A DNA stretch of 64,000 bases from positions 62,001-126,000 of the forward strand of contig NW_027526648.1 in NCBI RefSeq assembly GCF_052857255.1, in the 5' to 3' direction. This document shows, piece after piece, positions 51,901 to 63,500 of this stretch; positions within the stretch are counted from its first letter, which is position 1; the number at the start of each line of letters is the position of its first letter. Below the pieces are notes generated by a model. The model worked only from the letters and a program-made list of their open reading frames with translations, did not search any database and was not told where the DNA came from. Origin of the DNA: Amblyomma americanum (lineage: Eukaryota; Arthropoda; Arachnida; Ixodida; Ixodidae). The position numbers and the translations under genes are program-made.

Positions 51901-54680
51901 GTTGTTTTGAGATGGAATACAAGTTTTCGCGCAGATCTGAGAGAAAAACTTTACACCTTTCTCTCGTCTACTCTTCGACGACTTGTAAAATTGGTGCTCG
52001 TGAATCTTGCTAGTTTCGATGGAAAACGATGAATCCCGTTGTTTTGAGCCGGAATACAAGTTTTCGCGCTGTTCTGAGAGAAAACGTTTACACCTTTCTC
52101 TCGTCGACTATTCGACGACTTGTAAATTCGATGCTCGTGAATCTTGCTGGTTTCGATCTAAAACGATGTATCCGTTGTTTTGAGCCGGAATACAAGTTTT
52201 CGCGCAGTTCTGAGAGAAAAAGTTTACACCTTTCTCTCGTCTACTCTTCGAGGACTTGTAAAATCTATGCTCGTGAATCTTGCTAGTTTCGATCTAAAAC
52301 GATGAATCCCTTTCTTTTGAGCCGGAATACAAGTTTTTGCGCAGTTTTGAGAGAGAAAGTTTACACCTTTCTCTCGACTACTATTCGACGACTTGTGAAA
52401 TCGATGCTCGTGAATCTTGCTAGTTTCGACCTAAAACGATGTATCTGGTTGTTTTGAGATGGAATACAAGTTTTCGCGCAGATCTGAGAGAAAAAGTTTA
52501 CACCTTTCTCTCGTCTACTCTTCGACGACTTGTAAAATTGGTGCTCGTGAATCCTGCTAGTTTCGATCCAAAACGATGAATCCCGTTGTTTTGAGCCGGA
52601 ATACAAGTTTTCGCGCAGTTCTGAGAGAAAAATTTACACCTTTCTCTCGTCTACTCTTCGACGACTTGTAAAATCAATGCTCGTATATCTTGCTAGTTTC
52701 GATCTACAACGATGTATCCCGTTGTTTTGAGCTGGAATAGAAGTTTTCGCGCAGTTCTGAGAGAAAACGTTTACACCTTTCTCTCGTGTACTCTTCGACG
52801 ACGTGCAAAATCGATGCTCGTGAATCTTGCTGGTTTTGATCTAAAACGATGTATCCCGTTGTTTTGAGCCGGAATACAAGTTTTCGCGCAGTTCTGAGTG
52901 AAAAAGTTAACACCTTTCTCTCGTCTACTCTTCGACGACTTGTAATATCGATGCTCGTGAATCTTGCTAGTTTCGATCTAAAACGATGTATCCCGTTGTT
53001 TTGAGCTGGAATAGAAGTTTTCGCGCAGTTCTGAGAGAAAACGTTTACACCTTTCTCTCGTCTACTCTTCGACGACTTGTAAAATTGATGCTCGTGAATC
53101 TTGCTAGTTTCGATCTAAAACAATGTATCCCGTTTTTTTGAGCCGGTATACAAGTTTTCGCGCAGTTCTGAGAGAAAACGCTTACACCTTTCTCTCGTGT
53201 ACTCTTCGACGACGTGTAAAATCGATGCTCGTGACTCTTGCTAGTTATGATCTAAAACGATGTATCCCGTTGTTTTGAGCCGTAATACAAGTTTTCGCGC
53301 AGTTCTGAGAGAAAAATTTACACCTTTCTCTCGTCTACTCTTCGACGACTTGTAAAATCAATGCTCGTATATCTTGCTAGTTTCGATCTACAACGATGTA
53401 TCCCGTTGTTTTGAGCTGGAATAGAAGTTTTCGCGCAGTTCTGAGAGAAAAAGTTTACACATTTCTCTCGTCTACTCTTCGAGGACTTGTAAAATCGATG
53501 CTCGTGAATCTTGCTAGTTTCGATCTAAAACGATGTATCCCGTTGTTTTGAGCCAGAATACAAGTTTTCGCGCAGTTATGAGAGAAAAAGTTTACACCTT
53601 TCTCTCGTCTACTCTTCGAGGACTTGTAAAATCGATGCCCATTAATCTTGCTAGTTTCGATCTAAAACGATGTATCCCGTTTTTTTGAGCCGGAATACAA
53701 GTTTTCGCGCAGTTCTGAGAGAAAAAGTTTACACCTTTCTCTCGTCTACTCTTCGAGGACTTGTAAAATCTATGCTCGTGAATCTTGCTAGTTTCGATCT
53801 AAAACGATGAATCCCTTTGTTTTGAGCCGGAATACAAGTTTTCGCGCAGTTTTGAGAGAGAAAGTTTGCACCTTTCTCTCGACTACTATTCGACGACTTG
53901 TAAAATCGATGCTCGTGAATCTTGCTAGTTTCGACCTAAAACGATGTATCTCGTTGTTTTGAGATGGAATACAAGTTTTCGCGCAGATCTGAGAGAAAAA
54001 CTTTACACCTTTCTCTCGTCTACTCTTCGACGACTTGTAAAATTGGTGCTCGTGAATCTTGCTAGTTTCGATGGAAAACGATGAATCCCGTTGTTTTGAG
54101 CCGGAATACAAGTTTTCGCGCTGTTCTGAGAGAAAACGTTTACACCTTTCTCTCGTCGACTATTCGACGACTTGTAAATTCGATGCTCGTGAATCTTGCT
54201 GGTTTCGATCTAAAACGATGTATCCGTTGTTTTGAGCCGGAATACAAGTTTTCGCGCAGTTCTGAGAGAAAAAGTTTACACCTTTCTCTCGTCTACTCTT
54301 CGAGGACTTGTAAAATCTATGCTCGTGAATCTTGCTAGTTTCGATCTAAAACGATGAATCCCTTTCTTTTGAGCCGGAATACAAGTTTTTGCGCAGTTTT
54401 GAGAGAGAAAGTTTACACCTTTCTCTCGACTACTATTCGACGACTTGTGAAATCGATGCTCGTGAATCTTGCTAGTTTCGACCTAAAACGATGTATCTGG
54501 TTGTTTTGAGATGGAATACAAGTTTTCGCGCAGATCTGAGAGAAAAAGTTTACACCTTTCTCTCGTCTACTCTTCGACGACTTGTAAAATTGGTGCTCGT
54601 GAATCTTGCTAGTTTCGATCTAAAACGATGAATCCCGTTGTTTTGAGCCGGAATACAAGTTTTCGCGCAGTTCTGAGAGA
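48954..54680. repeat. 14/14/15-monomer higher-order repeat, three copies
   Basis: The CAATGTATCCC monomer recurs at 49153, 51069 and 53121 (offsets 1,916 and 2,052). Other markers recurring in step are TTACACATTTCTC (about 49491, 51407, 53459), GCCCATTAATC, ACTTTACACC and GAATCCCTTTC. The second copy stops matching near 52628. A segment with GACGACGTGC, GCTGGTTTTG and GTGAAAAAGTTAACACC is present before the third copy resumes near 52985. Rare variants such as AACCTTTACACC are shared by copies 1 and 2. Confidence 0.9.
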
Positions 54681-57600
54681 AAAAGTTTACACCTTTCTCT
54701 CGTCTACTCTTCGACGACTTGTAAAATCGATGCTCGTGAATCTTGCTAGTTTCGATCTAAAACGATGTATCCCGTTGTTTTGAGCCGGAATACAAGCTTT
54801 CGCGCAGTTCTGAGAGAAAAAGTTTACACCTTTCTCTCGTGTACTCTTCGAAGACATGTAAAATCGATGCCCATGAATCTTGCTAGTTTCGATCTAAAAC
54901 GATGTATCCCGTTTTTTTGAGCCGGTATACAAGTTTTCGCGCAGTTCTGAGAGAAAACGTTTACACCTTTCTCTCGTGTACTCTTCGAGGACTTGTAAAA
55001 TCGATGCTCGTGAATCTTGCTAGTTTCGATCTAAAACGATGTATCCCGTTGTTTTGAGCCAGAATACAAGTTTTCGCGCAGTTATGAGAGAAAAAGTTTA
55101 CACCTTTCTCTCGTCTACTCTTCGAGGACTTGTAAAATCGATGCCCATTAATCTTGCTAGTTTCGATCTAAAACGATGTATCCCGTTTTTTTGAGCCGGA
55201 ATACAAGTTTTCGCGCAGTTGTGAGAGAAAAAGTTTACACCTTTCTCTCGTCTACTCTTCGAGGACTTGTAAAATCTATGCTCGTGAATCTTGCTAGTTT
55301 CAATCTAAAACGATGAATCCCTTTGTTTTGAGCCGGAATACAAGTTTTCGCGCAGTTTTGAGAGAGAAAGTTTGCACCTTTCTCTCGACTACTATTCGAC
55401 GACTTGTAAAATCGATGCTCGTGAATCTTGCTAGTTTCGACCTAAAACGATGTATCTCGTTGTTTTGAGATGGAATACAAGTTTTCGCGCAGTTCTGAGA
55501 GAAAAAGTTTACACCTTTCTCTCGTCTACTCTTCGAGGACTTGTAAAATCTATGCTCGTGAATCTTGCTAGTTTCGATCTAAAACGATGAATCCCGTTGT
55601 TTTGAGCCGGAATACAAGTTTTCGCGCAGTTGTGAGAGAAAAATTTACACCTTTCTCTCGTCTACTCTTCGACGACTTGTAAAATCAATGCTCGTATATC
55701 TTGCTAGTTTCGATCTACAACGATGTATCCCGTTGTTTTGAGCTGGAATAGAAGTTTTCGCGCAGTTCTGAGAGAAAACGTTTACACCTTTCTCTCGTGT
55801 ACTCTTCGACGACGTGCAAAATCGATGCTCGTGAATCTTGCTGGTTTTGATCTAAAACGATGTATCCCGTTGTTTTGAGCCGGAATACAAGTTTTCGCGC
55901 AGTTCTGAGTGAAAAAGTTAACACCTTTCTCTCGTCTACTCTTCGACGACTTGTAATATCGATGCTCGTGAATCTTGCTAGTTTCGATCTAAAACGATGT
56001 AACCCGTTGTTCTGAGCCGGAATACAAGTTTTGGCGCAGTTCTGAGAGAAAACGTTTACACCTTTCTCTCGTCTACTCTTCGACGACTTGTAAAATCAAT
56101 GCTCGTATATCTTGCTAGTTATGATCTAAAACGATGTATCCCGTTGTTTTGAGCCGTAATACAAGTTTTCGCGCAGTTCTTAGAGAAAAAGTTTACACCT
56201 TTCTCTCGTCTACTCTTCGACGACTTGTAAAATCGATGCTCGTGAATCTTGCTAGTTTCGATCTAAAACGATGTATCCCGTTGTTTTGAGCCGGAATACA
56301 AGCTTTCGCGCAGTTCTGAGAGAAAAAGTTTACACCTTTCTCTCGTGTACTCTTCGAAGACATGTAAAATCGATGCCCATGAATCTTGCTAGTTTCGATC
56401 TAAAACGATGTATCCCGTTTTTTTGAGCCGGTATACAAGTTTTCGCGCAGTTCTGAGAGAAAACGTTTACACCTTTCTCTCGTGTACTCTTCGACGACGT
56501 GTAAAATCGATGCTCGTGACTCTTGCTAGTTATGATCTAAAACGATGTATCCCGTTGTTTTGAGCCGGAATACAAGTTTTCGCGCAGTTCTGAGAGAAAA
56601 ATTTACACCTTTCTCTCGTCTACTCTTCGACGACTTGTAAAATCAATGCTCGTATATCTTGCTAGTTTCGATCTACAACGATGTATCCCGTTGTTTTGAG
56701 CTGGAATAGAAGTTTTCGCGCAGTTCTGAGAGAAAACGTTTACACCTTTCTCTCGTGTACTCTTCGACGACGTGCAAAATCGATGCTCGTGAATCTTGCT
56801 GGTTTTGATCTAAAACGATGTATCCCGTTGTTTTGAGCCGGAATACAAGTTTTCGCGCAGTTCTGAGTGAAAAAGTTAACACCTTTCTCTCGTCTACTCT
56901 TCGACGACTTGTAATATCGATGCTCGTGAATCTTGCTAGTTTCGATCTAAAACGATGTAACCCGTTGTTCTGAGCCGGAATACAAGTTTTGGCGCAGTTC
57001 TGAGAGAAAACGTTTACACCTTTCTCTCGTCTACTCTTCGACGACTTGTAAAATCAATGCTCGTATATCTTGCTAGTTTCGATCTAAAACGATGTATCCC
57101 GTTGTTTTGAGCCGGAATACAAGTTTTCGCGCAGTTCTGAGAGAAAACGTTTACACCTTTCTCTCGTGTACTCTTCGACGACGTGTTAAATCGAAGCTCG
57201 TGACTCTTGCTAGTTATGATCTAAAACGATGTATCCCGTTGTTTTGAGCCGGAATACAAGTTTTCGCGCAGTTCTGAGAGAAAAATTTACACCTTTCTCT
57301 CGTCTACTCTTCGACGACTTGTAAAATCAATGCTCGTATATCTTGCTAGTTTCGATCTACAACGATGTATCCCGTTGTTTTGAGCTGGAATAGAAGTTTT
57401 CGCGCAGTTCTGAGAGAAAACGTTTACACCTTTCTCTCGTCTACTCTTCGACGAATTGTAAAATCGATGCTCGTGAATCTTGCTAGTTTCGATCTAAAAC
57501 AATGTATCCCGTTTTTTTGAGCCGGTATACAAGTTTTCGCGCAGTTCTGAGAGAAAACGTTTACACCTTTCTCTCGTGTACTCTTCGATGACGTGTAAAA

Positions 57601-60580
57601 TCGATGCTCGTGACTCTTGCTAGTTATGATCTAAAACGATGTATCCCGTTGTTTTGAGCCGGAATACAAGTTTTCGCGCAGTTCTGAGAGAAAACGTTTA
57701 CACCTTTCTCTCGTGTACTCTTCGACGACGTGTAAAATCGATGCTCGTGACTCTTGCTAGTTATGATCTAAAACGATGTATCCCGTTGTTTTGAGCCGGA
57801 ATACAAGTTTTCGCGCAGTTCTGAGACAAAAATTTACACCTTTCTCTCGTCTACTCTTCGACGACTTGTAAAATCAATGCTCGTATATCTTGCTAGTTTC
57901 GATCTAAAACGATGTATCCGTTGTTTTGAGCCGGAATACAAGTTTTCGCGCAGTTCTTAGAGAAAAAGTTTACACCTTTCTCTGGTCTACTCTTCGCCGA
58001 CTTGTAATATCGATGCTCGTGAATCTTGCTAGTTTCGATCTAAAACGATGTAACCCGTTGTTCTGAGCCGGAAAACAAGTTTTCGCGCAGTTCTGAGAGA
58101 AAAATTTACACTTTTCTCTCGTCTACTCTTCGACGACTTGTAAAATCAATGCTCGTATATCTTGCTAGTTTCGATTTACAACGATGTATATAGTTGTTTT
58201 GAGCTGGAATAGAAGTTTTCGCGCAGTTCTGAGAGAAAAAGTTTACACCTTTCTCTCGTCTACTCTTTGAGGACTTGTAAAATCGATGCTCGTGAATCTT
58301 GCTAGTTTCGATCTAAAACGATGTATCCCGTTGTTTTGAGCCAGAATACAAGTTTTCGCGCAGTTATGAGAGAAAAAGTTTACACCTTTCTCTCGTCTAC
58401 TCTTCGAGGACTTGTAAAATGGATGCCCATGAATCTTGCTAGTTTCGATCTACAACGATGTATCCCGTTTTTTTGAGCTGGAATACAAGTTTTCGCGCAG
58501 TTCTGAGAGAAAAAGTTTACACCTTTCTCTCGTCTACTCTTCGAGGAGTTGTAAAATCGATGCTCGTGAATCTTGCTAGTTTCGATCTAAAACGATGAAT
58601 CCCGTTGTTTTGAGCCAGAATACAAGTTTTCGCGCAGTTCTGAGAGAGAAAGTTTACACCTTTCTCTCGACTACTATTCGACGACTTGTAAAATCGATGC
58701 TCGTGAATTTTGCTAGTTTCGACCTAAAACGATTTATCTCGTTGTTTTGAGATGGAATACAAGTTTTCGCGCAGTTCTGAGAGAAAAAGTTTACACCTTT
58801 CTCTCGTCTACTCTTCGACGACTTGTAAAATTGGTGCTCGTGAATCTTGCTAGTTTCGATCTAAAACGATGAATCCCGTTGTTTTGAGCCGGAATACAAG
58901 TTTTCGCGCAGTTCTGAGAGAAAAAGTTTACACCTTTCTCTCGTCCACTATTCGACGACTTGTAAATTCGATGCTCGTGAATCTTGCTAGTTTCGATCTA
59001 AAACGATGTATCCCGTTTTTTTGAGCCGATATACAAGTTTTCGCGCAGTTCTGAGAGAAAACTTTTACACCTTTCTCTCGTGTACTCTTCGACGACGTGT
59101 AAAATTGATGCTCGTGAATCTTGCTAGTTTCGATCTAAAACGATGTATCCCGTTGTTTTGAGCCGGAATACAAGTTTTCGCGCAGTTCTGAGAGAAAAAG
59201 TTAACACCCTTCTCTCGTCTACTCTTCAACGACTTGTAATATCGATGCTCGTGAATCTTGCTAGTTTCGATCTAAAACGATGTACCCCGTTGTTTTGAGC
59301 CGGAATACAAGTTTTCGTGCAGTTCTGAGAGAAAAAGTTTACACCTTTTTCTCGTCTACTCTTCGACGACTTGTAAAATCGATGCTCGTGAATCTTGCTA
59401 GTTTCGACCTAAAACGTGGTATCCCGTTGTTTTGAGCCGGAATACAAGTTTTCGCGCAGTTCTGAGAGAAAAAGTATACACCTTTCTCTCGTCCACTATT
59501 CGACGACTTGTAAATTCGATGCTCGAGAATCTTGCTGGTTTCGATCTAAAACGATGTATCCGTTGTTTTGAGCCGGAATACAAGTTTTCGCGCAGTTATT
59601 AGAGAAAAAGTTTACACCTTTCTCTCGTCTACTCTTCGACGACTTGTAAAATTGATGCTCGTGAATCTTGCTAGTTTCGATCTAAAACGATGTATCCCGT
59701 TTTTTTGAGCCGGAATACAAGTTTTCGCGCAGTTCTGAGAGAAAAAGTTTACACCTTTCTCTCGTCTACTCTTCGAGGACTTGTAAAATCTATGCTCGTG
59801 AATCTTGCTAGTTTCGATCTAAAACGATGAATCCCTTTGTTTTGAGCCGGAATACAAGTTTTCGCGCAGTTTTGAGAGAGAAAGTTTACACCTTTCTCTC
59901 GACTACTATTCGATGACTTGTAAAATCGATGCTCGTGAATCTTGCTAGTTTCGACCTAAAACGATGTATCTCGTTGTTTTGAGATGGAATACAAGTTTTC
60001 GCGCAGATCTGAGAGAAAAAGTTTACACCTTTCTCTCGTCTACTCTTCGACGACTTGTAAAATTGGTGCTCGTGAATCTTGCTAGTTTCGATCGAAAACG
60101 ATGAATCCCGTTGTTTTGAGCCGGAATACAAGTTTTCGCGCTGTTCTGAGAGAAAACGTTTACACCTTTCTCTCGTCGACTATTCGACGACTTGTAAATT
60201 CGATGCTCGTGAATCTTGCTGGTTTCGATCTAAAACGATGTATCCGTTGTTTTGAGCCGGAATACAAGTTTTCGCGCAGTTCTTAGAGAAAAAGTTTACA
60301 CCTTTCTCTCGTCTACTCTTCGACGACTTGTAATATCGATGCTCGTGAATCTTGCTAGTTTCAATCTAAAACCATGTACCCCGTTGTTTTGAGCCGGACT
60401 ACAAGTTTTCGTGCAGTTCTGGGAGAAAAAGTTTACACCTTTTTCTCGTCTACTCTTCGACGACTTGTAAAATCGATGCTCGTGAATCTTGCTAGTTTCG
60501 ACCTAAAACGATGTATCCCGTTGTTTTGAGCCGAAATACAAGTTTTCGCGCAGTTCTGAGAGAAAAATTTACACCTTTCT
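54681..60580. repeat. Mixed-order segment of the right end
   Basis: About 43 monomers. It begins with a partial fourth copy of the preceding block (GCCCATTAATC near 55145). Then comes a series rich in GACTCTTGCTAGTTATGATC monomers (56518, 57201, 57610, 57751), where near-identical monomers stand side by side at about 57.5-57.8 kb. The GTATATAG monomer is at 58183, inside the segment shared with 22.6-24.6 and 42.3-44.3 kb. A rare GTTAAATCGAAGCTCG at 57185 returns at 63476. Confidence 0.8.
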
Positions 60581-63500
60581 CTCGTCTACTCTTCGACGAC
60601 TTGTAAAATCAATGCTCGTATATCTTGCTAGTTTCGATCTACAACGATGTATCCCGTTGTTTTGAGCTGGAATAGAAGTTTTCGCGCAGTTCTGAGAGAA
60701 AAAGTTTACACATTTCTCTCGTCTACTCTTCGAGGACTTGTAAAATCGATGCTCGTGAATCTTGCTAGTTTCGATCTAAAACGATGTATCCCGTTGTTTT
60801 GATCCAGAATACAAGTTTTCGCGCAGTTATGAGAGAAAAAGTTTACACCTTTCTCTCGTCTACTCTTCGAGGACTTGTAAAATCGATGCCCATTAATCTT
60901 GCTAGTTTCGATCTAAAACGATGTATCCCGTTTTTTTTAGCCGGAATACAAGTTTTCGCGCAGTTCTGAGAGAAAAAGTTTACACCTTTCTCTCGTCTAC
61001 TCTTCGAGGACTTGTAAAATCTATGCTCGTGAATCTTGCTAGTTTCAATCTAAAACGATGAATCCCTTTGTTTTGAGCCGGAATACAAGTTTTCGCGCAG
61101 TTTTGAGAGAGAAAGTTTGCACCTTTCTCTCGACTACTATTCGACGACTTGTAAAATCGATGCTCGTGAATCTTGCTAGTTTCGACCTAAAACGATGTAT
61201 CTCGTTGTTTTGAGATGGAATACAAGTTTTCGCGCAGATCTGAGAGAAAAACTTTACACCTTTCTCTCGTCTACTCTTCGACGACTTGTAAAATTGGTGC
61301 TCGTGAATCTTGCTAGTTTCGATGGAAAACGATGAATCCCGTTGTTTTGAGCCGGAATACAAGTTTTCGCGCTGTTCTGAGAGAAAACGTTTACACCTTT
61401 CTCTCGTCGACTATTCGACGACTTGTAAATTCGATGCTCGTGAATCTTGCTGGTTTCGATCTAAAACGATGTATCCGTTTTTTTGAGCCGGAATACAAGT
61501 TTTCGCGCAGTTCTGAGAGAAAAAGTTTACACCTTTCTCTCGTCTACTCTTCGAGGACTTGTAAAATCTATGCTCGTGAATCTTGCTAGTTTCGATCTAA
61601 AACGATGAATCCCTTTCTTTTGAGCCGGAATACAAGTTTTTGCGCAGTTTTGAGAGAGAAAGTTTACACCTTTCTCTCGACTACTATTCGACGACTTGTG
61701 AAATCGATGCTCGTGAATCTTGCTAGTTTCGACCTAAAACGATGTATCTGGTTGTTTTGAGATGGAATACAAGTTTTCGCGCAGATCTGAGAGAAAAAGT
61801 TTACACCTTTCTCTCGTCTACTCTTCGACGACTTGTAAAATTGGTGCTCGTGAATCTTGCTAGTTTCGATCTAAAACGATGTACCCCGTTGTTTTGAGAT
61901 GGAATACAAGTTTTCGCGCAGATCTGAGAGAAAAAGTTTACACCTTTCTCTCGTCTACTCTTCAACGACTTGTAATATCGATGCTCGTGAATCTTGCTAG
62001 TTTCGATCTAAAACGATGTACCCCGTTGTTTTGAGCCGGAATACAAGTTTTCGTGTAGTTCTGAGAGAAAACGTTTACGCCTTTTTCTCGTCTACTCTTC
62101 GACGACTTGTAAAATCGATGCTCGTGAATCTTGCTAGTTTCGACCTAAAACGATGTATCCCGTTGTTTTGAGCCGGAATACAAGTTTTCGCGCAGTTTTG
62201 AGAGAAAAAGTTTACACCTTTCTCTCGAGTACTCTGACGACTTGTAAAATCGATGCTCGTGAATCTTGCTAGTTTCGATCTAAAACGATTTATCCCGTTG
62301 TTTTGAGCCGGAATACAAGTTTTCGTGCAGTTCTGAGAGAAAAAGTTTACACCTTTCTCTCGTCTACTCTTCGACGACTTGTAAAATCGATGCTCGTGAA
62401 TCTTGCTAGTTTCGATCTAAAACGATGTATTCCGTTGTTTTGAGCCGGAATACAAGTTTTCGCGCAGTTCTTAGAGAAAAAGTTTACACCTTTCTCTCGT
62501 CTACTCTTCGACGACTTGTAAAATCGATGCTCGTGAATCTTGCTAGTTTCGATCTAAAACGATGTATCCCGTTGTTTTGAGCCGGAATACAAGCTTTCGC
62601 GCAGTTCTGAGAGAAAAAGTTTACACCTTTCTCTCGTGTACTCTTCGAAGACATGTAAAATCGATGCCCATGAATCTTGCTAGTTTCGATCTAAAACGAT
62701 GTATCCCGTTTTTTTGAGCCGGTATACAAGTTTTCGCGCAGTTCTGAGAGAAAACGTTTACACCTTTCTCTCGTGTACTCTTCGACGACGTGTAAAATCG
62801 ATGCTCGTGACTCTTTCTAGTTATGATCTAAAACGATGTATCCCGTTGTTGTGAGCCGGAATACAAGTTTTCGCGCAGTTCTGAGAGAAAAATTTACACC
62901 TTTCTCTCGTCTACTCTTCGACGACTTGTAAAATCAATGCTCGTATATCTTGCTAGTTTCGATCTACAACGATGTATCCCGTTGTTTTGAGCTGGAATAG
63001 AAGTTTTCGCGCAGTTCTGAGAGAAAACGTTTACACCTTTCTCTCGTGTACTCTTCGACGACGTGCAAAATCGATGCTCGTGAATCTTGCTGGTTTTGAT
63101 CTAAAACGATGTATCCCGTTGTTTTGAGCCGGAATACAAGTTTTCGCGCAGTTCTGAGTGAAAAAGTTAACACCTTTCTCTCGTCTACTCTTCGACGACT
63201 TGTAATATCGATGCTCGTGAATCTTGCTAGTTTCGATCTAAAACGATGTAACCCGTTGTTCTGAGCCGGAATACAAGTTTTGGCGCAGTTCTGAGAGAAA
63301 ACGTTTACACCTTTCTCTCGTCTACTCTTCGACGACTTGTAAAATCAATGCTCGTATATCTTGCTAGTTTCGATCTAAAACGATGTATCCCGTTGTTTTG
63401 AGCCGGAATACAAGTTTTCGCGCAGTTCTGAGAGAAAACGTTTACACCTTTCTCTCGTGTACTCTTCGACGACGTGTTAAATCGAAGCTCGTGACTCTTG

